Assembly (NCBI RefSeq): GCF_048751585.1
Contig: NZ_JAZHOB010000003.1
Coordinates: 62,001 to 126,000 of the forward strand
DNA: 64,000 bases
Reading direction: 5' to 3'
Source of the DNA: G025836975 sp048751585
GTDB taxonomy: Bacteria > Pseudomonadota > Gammaproteobacteria > Burkholderiales > Burkholderiaceae_B
Each line of letters begins with the position of its first letter. Positions within the stretch are counted from its first letter, which is position 1. Positions 24,317 through 33,066 of the stretch are shown piece by piece. The notes beneath the pieces are model-generated. The model searched no databases. It was not told where the DNA came from and saw only the letters and a program-made list of their open reading frames with translations. Made by a program: the position numbers and the translations under genes.

Positions 24317-25075
24317 TTATTTCGGGCCCATGCGGATGGCGCCATCCAGGCGTATCGTTTCACCGTTCAGCATTTCGTTCGTGATGATGCTGTTCACCAG
24401 TTTGGCATAGTCCTCGGGCCGGCCCAGGCGGGCGGGGAAGGGGATGCTGGCCGCCAGGGAGTCCTGCACATCTTGGGGCATGCCGAAGATCATGGGGGTG
24501 CCGAAAATGCCGGGGGCGATCGTTACGCAGCGTATTCCTGTTTTCGACAGGTCGCGGGCAATGGGCAAGGTCATGCCCACCACGCCCGCCTTGGAGGCTG
24601 CGTAGGCGGCCTGTCCGATCTGGCCGTCGTAGGCCGCCACCGAGGCGGTGTTGATCAGCACACCCCGTTCGCCGGTGGGTTCGGGCGTGTTTTCGCTCAT
24701 GGCCGCCGCGGCCAGGCGCGACATATTGAATGTGCCGACCAGATTGATCATGACCACTTTCTGGAACAGGTCCAGCGCGTGCGGGCCATTCTTTCCGACC
24801 GTCCGGGAGGCGGGAGCGACGCCGGCGCAATTGATCAGGCCGAACAGTGCGCCCGCTTTCAGGGCGGCGGCAACGGCGGCTTGCCCGTCGGCTTCCCGGG
24901 TGACGTCGCAATGCACATAGGACTGCCCCAGCTCCTGCGCCAGTTTTTCGCCGGCTTCATCCTGGACGTCGGCCAGGATGACTTTTGCGCCCTCGGCGAC
25001 CAGCATCCGGGCCGTGCCTGCGCCCAGACCGGATGCGCCACCGGTAACGATGAACACCTTGCTCTTGATTTCCAT
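24317..25075 (-). CDS. SDR 3-hydroxyacyl-CoA dehydrogenase type II-like
   Basis: A 252-aa short-chain dehydrogenase. The cofactor motif is KVFIVTGGASGLGAGTARML (TGxxxGxG), with Asp in ILADVQDEAGEKL selecting NAD. NCAGVAPASRTVG and the catalytic YAASKAGVVGM (Tyr-x3-Lys) follow, and FPARLGRPEDYAKLVNSII is typical of the HSD10 group that oxidises 3-hydroxyacyl-CoA. It sits between adk and murJ on the same strand. Confidence 0.9.
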   Translation of the reverse strand: MEIKSKVFIVTGGASGLGAGTARMLVAEGAKVILADVQDEAGEKLAQELGQSYVHCDVTREADGQAAVAAALKAGALFGLINCAGVAPASRTVGKNGPHALDLFQKVVMINLVGTFNMSRLAAAAMSENTPEPTGERGVLINTASVAAYDGQIGQAAYAASKAGVVGMTLPIARDLSKTGIRCVTIAPGIFGTPMIFGMPQDVQDSLAASIPFPARLGRPEDYAKLVNSIITNEMLNGETIRLDGAIRMGPK

Positions 25076-25123
25076 GTCTGTCTCTTTGATAAACGGGCGC
25101 GTAGCCCGTTGTGTGCAGCGATT

Positions 25124-25780
25124 TCAGGCCTTGAGCGCCTGGAATATGCGTTCTTTTATTTCGTCGACCGAGCCCAGGCCGGACAATTGGCGGTAGGCGG
25201 GCGCATCGGCGGCGCCGGACCGCGCCCAGCTGGAATAGTAGTCGACCAAGGGGCGGGTTTGCTCCCGGTATACCGAGAGGCGGTGCTTTACGGTTTCTTC
25301 GCGGTCGTCGTCGCGCAGCACCAGCGGTTCGCCGGTCACGTCATCCTGGTCCGGCGTTTTGGGCGGATTGAACTTGGTGTGGTAGCTGCGGCCGCTGGCC
25401 GGGTGCACGCGGCGTCCGCTCATGCGCTCGATGATGTTTTCCTCGGGCACGACGATCTCGACCACAAAGTCCAGCGGAATGCGGGCGTTTTTCAGGGCGT
25501 CGGCCTGCGGGATGGTGCGAGGGAAGCCATCGAACAGATAGCCGTCCTTGCAATCGGGCTGCCGCAGGCGGTCGCGCACCAGGCCGATGATGATGTCATC
25601 GGAGACCAGGCCGCCGCTGTCCATGATTTTCTTGGCCTCCAGGCCAAGCGGTGTTTGGGCTTTGACCGCGGCGCGCAGCATATCGCCGGTGGAAATCTGG
25701 GGGATGCCAAATTTTTCGGTGATGAACGCCGCCTGGGTTCCTTTACCGGCGCCGGGTGGGCCGAGCAGAATCAGTCGCAT
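25124..25780 (-). CDS. adk: Adenylate kinase
   Basis: A 218-aa long-type adenylate kinase (ATP + AMP to 2 ADP). The P-loop is MRLILLGPPGAGKGTQAAFI, then the AMP-binding STGDMLRAAVKAQTPLG and the DGFPRTIPQADAL motif. The LID region starts with SGRRVHPASGRSYHTKFNPP and lacks the four Cys of zinc LIDs. RDDDREETVKHRLSVYREQT closes the fold. kdsB is about 100 bp upstream on the same strand. Confidence 0.97.
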   Translation of the reverse strand: MRLILLGPPGAGKGTQAAFITEKFGIPQISTGDMLRAAVKAQTPLGLEAKKIMDSGGLVSDDIIIGLVRDRLRQPDCKDGYLFDGFPRTIPQADALKNARIPLDFVVEIVVPEENIIERMSGRRVHPASGRSYHTKFNPPKTPDQDDVTGEPLVLRDDDREETVKHRLSVYREQTRPLVDYYSSWARSGAADAPAYRQLSGLGSVDEIKERIFQALKA

Positions 25781-25884
25781 GAATTCCTCCTGGAGTTTCG
25801 TGTTTTTCTAACTTTTTCCGATTATGCCGCAATGCAGCAATTTCTGCATGCCATGGAGCCGGAATCAGCGAATTTGAAGTCGAT

Positions 25885-26649
25885 TTATAACCTATTTGTG
25901 AATATTTCGCGTACTCGCTCCAGGTCTTCCTGGGTGTCCACTCCCATGGCGGGATGGCCTTGGGTCACATGGACAGCAATCGAAAAGCCGTTTTCCAGCG
26001 CGCGCAGTTGTTCCAGCGATTCGAAGGCTTCCAGCGGGCCGACAGGCAGGCCGGGGAACCGCGCCAGGAAACGGGCGCGGTAGGCATAAAGGCCGATATG
26101 GTGCAAAGCGGGCAGGCCGGGGGCCAGGATGCGGGAGCCGTCTGCCAGCGCATCCCTGGCCCAGGGTATCGGTGCGCGCGAAAAATACAGCGCCCGCCCA
26201 TTCAGCGTGCAGACGACTTTGACCGCGCTGGGGCTGAATAGCGTTTCCGCGTCATGGATGGGGGTGGCGCAGGTAGCGATGGCGGCATCGGGGGCCTCGT
26301 CCAGCAATCGGGCCACCTGATTGATCTGTTCCGGGTCGATCAGCGGCTCATCCCCCTGCACATTCACCACGATGGACTCAGGCGACAGCTTCAATTGCTC
26401 CGCGATTTCGGCCAGCCGGTCGGTACCGGTGGGATGGTCGGCGCGCGTCAACAGGGCTTCGAAGCCATGCTCTTGCACCGCCTGCTGGATGCGCGGGTCG
26501 TCGGTGGCCACGACGACCCGGCTGGCCAGCGACCGGGCCGCCTGGGCGGCGGTGCGCACAACCATGGGTTGGCCGGCGATATCGAGCAGCGGTTTGCCGG
26601 GCAGGCGGGTAGAGGCCGCGCGCGCCGGAATGACGGCAATGAAGCTCAT
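25885..26649 (-). CDS. kdsB: CMP-KDO synthetase
   Basis: A 254-aa 3-deoxy-manno-octulosonate cytidylyltransferase that activates KDO with CTP for lipopolysaccharide core synthesis. The nucleotide loop is VIPARAASTRLPGKPLLDIA, with VVATDDPRIQQAVQEHGFEA, VVNVQGDEPLIDPEQINQVA and a later HIGLYAYRARFLARF block. The start overlaps the Trm112-like stop by 4 bp. With lpxK nearby it forms an outer-membrane lipid gene group. Confidence 0.97.
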   Translation of the reverse strand: MSFIAVIPARAASTRLPGKPLLDIAGQPMVVRTAAQAARSLASRVVVATDDPRIQQAVQEHGFEALLTRADHPTGTDRLAEIAEQLKLSPESIVVNVQGDEPLIDPEQINQVARLLDEAPDAAIATCATPIHDAETLFSPSAVKVVCTLNGRALYFSRAPIPWARDALADGSRILAPGLPALHHIGLYAYRARFLARFPGLPVGPLEAFESLEQLRALENGFSIAVHVTQGHPAMGVDTQEDLERVREIFTNRL

Positions 26650-26858
26650 GCCTTGGCTTGGGTGTCGGCGGGTGGATGATTCTTGGCGGGATCAGCCGTG
26701 AGTTCGCGCGCTTCGTTTTCCAGCATGACCGGAATACCGTCACGGATGGGGAAGGCCAGCTTGTCCGCCCGGCAGATCAGCTCCTGCTGTTCGCGGTCAT
26801 GGCGCAAAGAACCTTTGCACAGGGGGCAGACCAGAATTTCAAGCAGGCGGGATTCCAT
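26646..26858 (-). CDS. Trm112/UPF0434 family protein
   Basis: A 70-aa zinc-ribbon-like protein: RLLEILVCPLCKGSL, then LICRADKLAFPIRDGIPVML. I chose ATG 26858 (GGAG upstream); a TTG at 26870 is the alternative. In other systems Trm112 proteins stabilise methyltransferases, but the bacterial YcaR-type partner is not settled. It is coupled to kdsB by an ATGA overlap, matching the usual lpxK-ycaR-kdsB order. Confidence 0.9.
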   Translation of the reverse strand: MESRLLEILVCPLCKGSLRHDREQQELICRADKLAFPIRDGIPVMLENEARELTADPAKNHPPADTQAKA

Positions 26859-26895
26859 GCGCGGCTCCAAAAATCGAAATGAATAAAGACAGAGT

Positions 26896-27978
26896 TTAAT
26901 CCCTGGGAGCGTGCTCGGCCACGGCCTTCTTGTGCTGCGCGATCATGCGCAGCATATCGTTGGCCAGCGTTATCCATTCCGGATCGGAAAAGAGGGGCGA
27001 CACATCCACCGACCATAGCCTGTCGTCATTGAAACGCACGCACTTGACCGCGTCCTTGGCGGTTATGAGAATCGGAGAGGCGGGCAGCCCGGCGAAAGGC
27101 GAGGACGCGTAGGCGTGATGGTCGGGCAGGGCGACCGTGTGCGACAGTTCCAGGCCGGCTGCCCGCAGCATCGAAAAAAAGCGGTCGGGCTGGCCGATGG
27201 CGGCGACCGCGCTGGCCGGCTGCTGTCCGAATTCCGCCAGCCAGGACGTCCATTCCAGTTCAAGGCCTGTCGTCAATTGAACCGCCTTTACGGGAACGAG
27301 GCTCATGGTCAATTGGCGAGCCGGCGTGTCGGCCGCCGTCGGGCCGGATTGGCCGAAGGGCAGATTGGTAATCAGGAAATCCACGTATTTCAGGCGGCTG
27401 GCCGGTTCGCGCAACGGACCGGCCGGCAGCACGCGTCCATTGCCGATGCCCCGGGCGTCCTGCACCGCGATCTCCATATCGCGGCCCAGCGCCAGATGCT
27501 GCAGGCCGTCATCGGCGATGATGACATCGACTTCGGGGTAATCCCGCCGCAGCCTTTTCAATGCCAGGGGACGATCGGGGTGCACGGCGATCGGCGCCTG
27601 GGTAATCCGGGCGATAAGGGCAGGCTCGTCTCCGTAGCGCGCCGGATCCAGGTCGCCCTGGCCGGAGCGCGCCCGCTCGCCGATGTCGGCCCCATAGCCG
27701 CGGCTGATGATGCCGGGCTGCCAGCCTAGGGCGCGCAGCGCCTGCGCCAGGGCGATCGTGACCGGTGTCTTGCCTGTGCCGCCCACATAGATATTGCCGA
27801 CGACCACGACAGGCAGCGGACAGTGATATACCCGCTCCGGGTGTTTTTCATAGCGCTGGCGCTTGCGCGCGATGGCGGCCCGCGCCATCCACGAAAAAGG
27901 CAGCAGCAGCGTGCTGCTCAGGCCTTTGCGTCGCCAGGCGGCATGCAGGGCGCGTTCAAGTATGGCGGGTGCTTTCAA
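26896..27978 (-). CDS. lpxK: Tetraacyldisaccharide 4'-kinase
   Basis: A 360-aa membrane-associated kinase that phosphorylates the 4'-position of the lipid A disaccharide. The P-loop is VVVGNIYVGGTGKTPVTIAL, followed by ISRGYGAD and IIADDGLQHLALGRDMEIAV, both standard for LpxK. An N-terminal hydrophobic segment (LSSTLLLPFSWMARAAIA) provides the membrane anchor. Its start overlaps the exbD stop by 4 bp. Confidence 0.96.
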   Translation of the reverse strand: MKAPAILERALHAAWRRKGLSSTLLLPFSWMARAAIARKRQRYEKHPERVYHCPLPVVVVGNIYVGGTGKTPVTIALAQALRALGWQPGIISRGYGADIGERARSGQGDLDPARYGDEPALIARITQAPIAVHPDRPLALKRLRRDYPEVDVIIADDGLQHLALGRDMEIAVQDARGIGNGRVLPAGPLREPASRLKYVDFLITNLPFGQSGPTAADTPARQLTMSLVPVKAVQLTTGLELEWTSWLAEFGQQPASAVAAIGQPDRFFSMLRAAGLELSHTVALPDHHAYASSPFAGLPASPILITAKDAVKCVRFNDDRLWSVDVSPLFSDPEWITLANDMLRMIAQHKKAVAEHAPRD

Positions 27979-28385
27979 CGTGGACTCTGGGTGGCGAAAT
28001 TGACGCGCTCGACGCCCGCCAGACGAGCCGCCTCCATGACACGCACGACGGATTCATGGGTGGACTGGGCGTCGGCGTTGATGACCAGCACCGCGTCCTT
28101 GCGGCCGCCGGCCGCGGCGGCCAGCGCCTGGGCGATATCCTGGGCGCTGCCGCCGGACAGCAACTGACCATTCAGCGCATAGATGCCTTCCTGGCTGACC
28201 GCCATGTTCAGGGCGTCCGCGTCGAGGGCGTCGGCCCTGGCCTCGGGCAGCGCCAGTTTCATTTGGTTGAAGCGCGTGAAGGAGGTCGTGGCGGCAAGGA
28301 AAATCAGGATGACCAGCAGCACGTCGATCAGCGGGATCAAGTTGATTTCCGGCTCGTCGCCGGGTTGCCGGCTGCGAAAATTCAT
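27975..28385 (-). CDS. exbD: ExbD/TolR-family biopolymer transporter
   Basis: A 136-aa protein with a single N-terminal membrane helix (EINLIPLIDVLLVILIFLAA) whose Asp is the proton-path residue, then a periplasmic domain. It works with ExbB to energise outer-membrane transport or a Tol-like process by the proton motive force. It overlaps exbB upstream and lpxK downstream by 4 bp each. The ExbD of TonB systems and TolR are hard to separate by sequence alone, and no tonB or tolA is nearby. Confidence 0.92.
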   Translation of the reverse strand: MNFRSRQPGDEPEINLIPLIDVLLVILIFLAATTSFTRFNQMKLALPEARADALDADALNMAVSQEGIYALNGQLLSGGSAQDIAQALAAAAGGRKDAVLVINADAQSTHESVVRVMEAARLAGVERVNFATQSPR

Positions 28386-28990
28386 TGGGCGGCCCCATGG
28401 TCGATCATGCGATTGAGCGCGCTCGCCTCGCGTTCCATGCGATGCAGGAAATGATCCACCTTGGAACGGAAATACCGGTGGAAAATCAAGGCGGGAATGG
28501 CGATGATGATGCCGAAGCCTGTGTTATAGAGGGCAATGGAAATGCCGCGGGCCAGCTGCGACGGATCTCCGCCGGCCGGCGTATACGAGGCGAAGATCTC
28601 TATCATGCCGACGACGGTGCCGAACAGGCCCATCAGCGGCGCGACGACGGCGATGGTGGCCAGGGCGGGCAGATAGCGGTTCAGGCGGTGTGCGACATCC
28701 TTGCCCACATCTTCGATGGCCGCCATGCGGTAGGCGGCGGATTCATGGCGGTTCATCAGAACTTCGGCCAGCACGCGGCCCAAGGGCGAATTGCCGGCCA
28801 GGCGGACGATGGCTTCGGGGCTGTCGTTTTTCTGCCGCAGCAGTTCCAGTACTTGTCCGGGCAGGCGGGACGGAAATACCTGACCGCTGCGCAGCGACAG
28901 GAACCGCTCGATGATCAGCGCCAGACCGAGAACCGACGTGGCGATCAGCAGCCATATGGGCCACCCCGCCGCATGAATGAGTTCGAGCAA
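28382..28990 (-). CDS. exbB: ExbB/TolQ-family proton channel
   Basis: A 202-aa MotA/TolQ/ExbB protein: an N-terminal helix (GWPIWLLIATSVLGLALIIE) and two further helices (LPALATIAVVAPLMGLFGTV, then ISIALYNTGFGIIIAIPALI). Upstream in-frame starts extend to 29062, but TTG 28990 has GGTGGAG 6 bp before it and gives the usual N-terminus LELIHAAGWPIW; a GTG at 29002 is also possible. It is first in the exbB-exbD-lpxK run. Confidence 0.92.
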   Translation of the reverse strand: MLELIHAAGWPIWLLIATSVLGLALIIERFLSLRSGQVFPSRLPGQVLELLRQKNDSPEAIVRLAGNSPLGRVLAEVLMNRHESAAYRMAAIEDVGKDVAHRLNRYLPALATIAVVAPLMGLFGTVVGMIEIFASYTPAGGDPSQLARGISIALYNTGFGIIIAIPALIFHRYFRSKVDHFLHRMEREASALNRMIDHGAAQ

Positions 28991-29506
28991 TGTGTTCTCC
29001 ACCCTCAGGAAGGTTGTTTGGACTAGTCCGCATTTTACAATTGCCGGGACTGTCGCCGACACTATAATCCAGCGACGGGAAATACCGGATGATGGGCTTT
29101 GCCGGATTGAACGGCTCCAAGCGTCTGAACAGTCGCGCTATTTGCGGCTTGCCATGCCCAAGATCGGCCGAGAACCTGGGATGTCGTCGGACGTGCTTTG
29201 TAAACGCACGCGGACATTCAAATTTTGGGGCAAATCGGCATGTAGCATGGCTTACACGAGAGTATCCACAGAATCTGTGGATAATTCTGTGCACAAGTTC
29301 TCCGACATGCGCTATTTACCGGCTCTCGAGGTTCAGTGGCTAATTTGCGCTCACGTCCTATATTTCCATTATTTTGTTATTTATCATATGGTTATAAAGC
29401 TGACTTAAAGCGTTATTTGATCAGTGGCCGGAATTGGGTTGATATTTCATCGATTTGACAGGATGATTTTCTCTGTGGAAAGAAATCGATAAACAGGATT
29501 ATTCGT
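28991..29506. promoter_or_regulatory. AT-rich divergent intergenic region exbB/xseA
   Basis: About 500 bp without a supportable gene, and a clear drop in GC between 29330 and 29420. It holds the DnaA-box-like cluster at 29262-29296 and a TTGACA hexamer at 29455-29460 without a convincing -10. An open frame of 143 codons (28977-29408, plus strand) has no recognisable family and spans these sites, so I do not call it. Confidence 0.6.
29262..29296. promoter_or_regulatory. Cluster of three DnaA-box-like sites
   Basis: GTATCCACA (29262-29270, one mismatch to TTATCCACA), the perfect box TGTGGATAA on the opposite strand (29276-29284), and TGTGCACAA (29288-29296, two mismatches). The first two form a perfect palindrome, TATCCACAG-AAT-CTGTGGATA (29263-29283). 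An AT-rich stretch follows about 45 bp later. The sites may be a DnaA-controlled promoter or a DnaA-binding locus. Confidence 0.55.
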
Positions 29507-30856
29507 ATGGATTTGAACGGGACGCCGGCGGCCGGCGACGGCGTATGGACGATAAGCCAGCTCAATCGCCGCGTGGGGGCGCTGCTGGAGGGTAATTTCT
29601 CGCGCATCTGGGTGCGCGGCGAGATATCCAACTTTACTCAGGCGGCATCGGGCCATTGGTATTTCTCCGTGAAGGACGAGAGCGCCGCGGTGCGCGCCGT
29701 CATGTTCCGGGGACGGGCGCAGTCGGTGGGCTTCGTGCCCAAGCCAGGCGAGAAATTCGAATTCCGGGTCAATGTAACGCTCTACGAGCCGCGTGGCGAT
29801 TATCAGTTGCAGGTCGAGAGCATGCGGCGCGCGGGACGCGGCGACCTGCACGAGGCGTTCCTGGCGCTGAAAGAAAAACTCGCGGCCGAAGGTCTGTTCG
29901 ATCCCGGCCGCAAGCGCGACATCAACCCCATGCCCGCCGCGGTGGGTGTTGTCACCTCACTGGCGGCTGCCGCCTTGCGGGATGTGCTATCCGCTCTGGC
30001 CAGACGCGCGCCCCATGTATCCATTGTGATTTATCCGGCGCCGGTGCAGGGGCTGGACGCGGCGGGCAAACTGAACCTGGCCCTGGAACAGGCCATCGCG
30101 CGGCGCGAGGTGGATACCCTGCTGCTGGTGCGAGGAGGCGGGAGCCTGGAGGATTTGTGGAGCTTCAACGACGAGACGCTGGCGCGCACGATTGCGCATA
30201 GTTCCATTCCCATTATCAGCGGCGTGGGGCATGAAACCGACTTTACCATTGCCGACTTCGTGGCCGACCTGCGAGCCCCCACGCCCACGGCGGCGGCGGA
30301 GCTGTGTTGCCGCAGCCGGGTCAATTGCGCAAACCAACTGGCCGGCTTGTGCGCCGCCCTGGCGGCGCAGCAGCATCGCCAGTTGGAGCGTTGCGCTCTG
30401 CGGCTGGACAGGGCCGTGGCCTTGCTGGTGTCGCCGCAGCAGCGCCTGCATCAGCAGAATGAACGGTTGCAGGCATTGAAGAACAGGCTGGCCCGGGCGG
30501 CCGCGCATCCCCACGAGCGCCATTCCGCCCGATTGGGGGCGGCCCGGGCGCGCCTGGCGCATGCCCAGCCCCGGCTGGAAGGTTTGCGCGGCGATCTTTC
30601 CCTTGCGCGGCGTCAGCTTGCCGACGCGGCCCTGCGCCAGATCGAGCGCAGGCGGCAGCGGCTGGACGCCGCAGCGCAGACGCTGCAGGCCTTGAGCCCG
30701 CGCAATATCCTGGATCGCGGCTATGCCATCGTACGCAAGGAAAGCGGGGATATCGTAAAAAATGCGTTAGACTTGAGCGTTGGCGAGCAGCTTAATGTTG
30801 AGCTTGGCCGCGGCAGGCTGCAGGTGGATGTCCTACAGGCACATGGCTTGCTCTGA
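29507..30856 (+). CDS. xseA: Exodeoxyribonuclease VII large subunit
   Basis: A 449-aa XseA. The N-terminal OB-fold runs over WTISQLNRRVGALLEGNF, IWVRGEISNFTQAASGHWYF and VKDESAAVRAVMFRG. The catalytic domain contains PAAVGVVTSLAAAALRDVLS, GGGSLEDLWSFNDETLARTI and GVGHETDFTIADFVADLRAP, and ends NILDRGYAIVRKESGDIVKN. A long Arg/Gln/Leu coiled coil lies between them (about residues 270-400). The partner xseB is not in this window. Confidence 0.96.
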   Translation: MDLNGTPAAGDGVWTISQLNRRVGALLEGNFSRIWVRGEISNFTQAASGHWYFSVKDESAAVRAVMFRGRAQSVGFVPKPGEKFEFRVNVTLYEPRGDYQLQVESMRRAGRGDLHEAFLALKEKLAAEGLFDPGRKRDINPMPAAVGVVTSLAAAALRDVLSALARRAPHVSIVIYPAPVQGLDAAGKLNLALEQAIARREVDTLLLVRGGGSLEDLWSFNDETLARTIAHSSIPIISGVGHETDFTIADFVADLRAPTPTAAAELCCRSRVNCANQLAGLCAALAAQQHRQLERCALRLDRAVALLVSPQQRLHQQNERLQALKNRLARAAAHPHERHSARLGAARARLAHAQPRLEGLRGDLSLARRQLADAALRQIERRRQRLDAAAQTLQALSPRNILDRGYAIVRKESGDIVKNALDLSVGEQLNVELGRGRLQVDVLQAHGLL

Positions 30857-30902
30857 CGGCTAGGGTTCAATTTTTACCCCCTGCGCTAGAACGTGCTTTT
30901 TC

Positions 30903-30926
30903 ATCGGCACACCGATTGGTTTTTTT
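30903..30926 (+). terminator. Short terminator-like hairpin after xseA
   Basis: ATCGG (30903-30907) and CCGAT (30912-30916) with loop CACA, then TGGTTTTTTT. The stem is only 5 bp, so it is a weak candidate. Confidence 0.35.
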
Positions 30927-30939
30927 GAAGGAAATGAAC

Positions 30940-31518
30940 ATGGCTTTTACGCTTCCCCCGCTTCCGTACCCACTCGACGCTTTGGCTCCGACCATCTCCA
31001 AGGAAACGCTCGAATTCCACTACGGCAAGCATCATCAAGCTTACGTTACCAACCTGAATAACCTGATCGCGGGCACTGAATTCGAATCGGCTTCCCTGGA
31101 AGAGATCATCAAGAAATCGTCGGGCGGTGTCTTCAACAACGCGGCGCAGGTCTGGAATCACACCTTCTACTGGAACAGCATGTCGCCCAACGGCGGCGGC
31201 GAACCCACGGGCGCCTTGTTGACCGCCATCAATGCCAAATGGGGCAGCGTTGCCGCTTTCAAAGAGGCCTTCAACAAATCGGCCGCCGGCAACTTCGGTT
31301 CGGGCTGGACCTGGCTGGTCAAGAAATCCGATGGCTCGCTGGATATCGTCAACACCAGCAATGCCGCCACGCCCCTGACCACGTCCGACGTTGCCCTGCT
31401 GACCTGTGATGTATGGGAACACGCCTATTACATCGACTATCGCAATGCGCGTCCGAAGTACCTGGAAAGCTTCTGGAATCTTGCGAACTGGCAGTTCGCC
31501 GCAGCCAACCTGGGCTGA
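30940..31518 (+). CDS. sodB: Superoxide dismutase (Fe type)
   Basis: A 192-aa Fe/Mn superoxide dismutase. Metal ligands are visible: His in LEFHYGKHHQAYVTNLN, His in AAQVWNHTFYWNSMSP, and Asp and His in LLTCDVWEHAYYIDYRN. The ISKETLEFHYGKHHQAYV and FGSGWTWLVKK patterns favour the iron enzyme. I chose ATG 30940 (AAGGAA upstream), not the earlier in-frame codon at 30916. Two terminators follow, so it is monocistronic. Confidence 0.96.
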   Translation: MAFTLPPLPYPLDALAPTISKETLEFHYGKHHQAYVTNLNNLIAGTEFESASLEEIIKKSSGGVFNNAAQVWNHTFYWNSMSPNGGGEPTGALLTAINAKWGSVAAFKEAFNKSAAGNFGSGWTWLVKKSDGSLDIVNTSNAATPLTTSDVALLTCDVWEHAYYIDYRNARPKYLESFWNLANWQFAAANLG

Positions 31519-31533
31519 TACGCCGTTTGGCAT

Positions 31534-31558
31534 GCCCGGATGTCCGGGCTTTGTTTTT
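31534..31558 (+). terminator. First sodB terminator
   Basis: GCCCGGA (31534-31540) and TCCGGGC (31543-31549) with a TG centre, followed by TTTGTTTTT. Confidence 0.75.
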
Positions 31559-31560
31559 CT

Positions 31561-31585
31561 ACCCTCGGTTTTCCGAGGGTTTTTT
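31561..31585 (+). terminator. Second sodB terminator
   Basis: A perfect 8-bp stem ACCCTCGG / CCGAGGGT with a TTTT loop, then five T residues. It lies 2 bp after the end of the first terminator, making a tandem pair. Confidence 0.85.
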
Positions 31586-31809
31586 ATTTTGCGGCGCCGT
31601 TGCGGATCCTGCCGCCTGAGCTTGGAATTCAGGAGCGTGGATATGCCTGGCGCAAACCAAAAGCCGGTAAGCGGCCATGGTGTGGACAGCTTGCCTTGCG
31701 CCGGCTGGAATCCGGGCTGGATGCGCTAAGATAAGTTCACTGTGTGGCCGCCCGCTGCGGCCCCCGATTTGATCGGATTCCGCTTTTCCTTTTCTTTTCA
31801 GGTTCGACC

Positions 31810-33015
31810 ATGACGACTCACGCTTTTATTTGCGATGCGATTCGCACTCCTTTCGGCCGCTACGGCGGCGCGCTGGCGCCTGTCCGCGCCGATGATCTGG
31901 CCGCCATCCCCCTCAAGGCGCTGATGCAGCGCAACCCGGATGTGGACTGGTCCAGGCTGGACGATGCGCTGTTCGGCTGCGCAAACCAAGCCGGCGAGGA
32001 CAATCGCAACGTGGCGCGCATGGCGACCTTGCTTGCCGGCCTGCCCATCGATGTGCCGGGCGCCACCATCAATCGCTTGTGCGGATCGGGCCTGGACGCC
32101 ATCGGCTCGGCCGCCAGGGCTATCCGCGCCGGCGATGCGCAATTCATGTTGGCGGGGGGAGTGGAAAGCATGAGCCGCGCACCCTTCGTCTTGGGCAAGG
32201 CCGAGACCGCATTTTCGCGCAGCGCCGCCATTTTCGACACCACCATAGGCTGGCGCTTCGTCAACAAGCAGCTAAAAGCCCAATATGGCGTCGATTCCAT
32301 GCCTGAAACGGCCGAGAATGTTGCGGATCAATACAAGGTTTCCCGCGCGGATCAGGATGCCTTTGCGCTGGCCAGCCAGGCCAAGACCGCCGCGGCTCAA
32401 AAGGCCGGGGTATTTCAATCTGAAATCACGCCCGTTCATATTCCGCAACGCAAGGGCGACCCGGTGGTGGTGGATACCGACGAGCACCCCCGCGAGACTA
32501 CCTTGGAGGCCTTGGCGAAGCTCAAGCCCATTGTCCGGCCCGATGGCACGATTACGGCGGGCAACGCCTCCGGCGTCAACGATGGCGCCTGCGCTTTGCT
32601 GGTCGCGTCGGAATCCATGGCGCGCGAACAGGGCCTGGTGCCGCGCGCGCGCGTTGTCGCCATGGCCACGGCGGGTGTGGAACCGCGCATCATGGGCATA
32701 GGCCCCGCGCCTGCCTCGCAGAAGGTATTGGCGCTGGCGGGCCTGACCATAGACCAAATGGACGTCATCGAGCTGAACGAGGCGTTCGCGTCCCAGGGCC
32801 TGGCCGTATTGCGTCTGCTGGGTCTCCAAGACAATGATCCCCGCGTCAATCCCAATGGCGGGGCAATCGCGCTGGGTCACCCGCTGGGCGCCAGCGGAGC
32901 CCGCCTGGCCCTGACCGCTGTAAACCAGCTGCACAGGACCGGCGGACGCTACGCGCTGTGCACGATGTGCATCGGGGTGGGGCAGGGGATCGCCGTCATC
33001 CTGGAACGCGTATAG
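31810..33015 (+). CDS. pcaF: 3-oxoadipyl-CoA thiolase
   Basis: A 401-aa thiolase of the PcaF type, the last step of the beta-ketoadipate pathway (3-oxoadipyl-CoA + CoA to succinyl-CoA + acetyl-CoA). The catalytic Cys is in TINRLCGSGLDAIGSAARAI, the C-terminal His and Cys are in NPNGGAIALGHPLGASGARL and CTMCIGVGQG, and FGCANQAGEDNRNVARMA is a PcaF signature. I chose ATG 31810; an earlier in-frame codon at 31744 precedes it without a ribosome site. No other pca genes are adjacent, so it may also act in phenylacetate-type routes. Confidence 0.93.
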   Translation: MTTHAFICDAIRTPFGRYGGALAPVRADDLAAIPLKALMQRNPDVDWSRLDDALFGCANQAGEDNRNVARMATLLAGLPIDVPGATINRLCGSGLDAIGSAARAIRAGDAQFMLAGGVESMSRAPFVLGKAETAFSRSAAIFDTTIGWRFVNKQLKAQYGVDSMPETAENVADQYKVSRADQDAFALASQAKTAAAQKAGVFQSEITPVHIPQRKGDPVVVDTDEHPRETTLEALAKLKPIVRPDGTITAGNASGVNDGACALLVASESMAREQGLVPRARVVAMATAGVEPRIMGIGPAPASQKVLALAGLTIDQMDVIELNEAFASQGLAVLRLLGLQDNDPRVNPNGGAIALGHPLGASGARLALTAVNQLHRTGGRYALCTMCIGVGQGIAVILERV

Positions 33016-33025
33016 TTCCGGAAGT

Positions 33026-33060
33026 GGCCGCCGCGGCTTGGCCCGGCGGCCCGGCTTTTC
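33026..33060 (+). terminator. Possible terminator after pcaF
   Basis: GGCCGCCG (33026-33033) and CGGCGGCC (33044-33051) form a perfect stem with a 10-nt loop, followed by CGGCTTTTC. The tail is weak, and the gene beyond is convergent. Confidence 0.4.
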
Positions 33061-33066
33061 CTTGGC

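Noticed and set aside
24473..26083. 536-codon plus-strand frame opposite the SDR gene, adk and the end of kdsB
   Set aside because: It crosses gene boundaries and intergenic gaps and matches no family.
28977..29408. 143-codon open frame upstream of xseA
   Set aside because: No family resemblance, and it spans the DnaA-box-like palindrome and the AT-rich patch, so it is probably regulatory DNA.
31587..31809. A gene between the sodB terminators and pcaF
   Set aside because: Short frames only, without ribosome sites or recognisable motifs; probably the pcaF leader.
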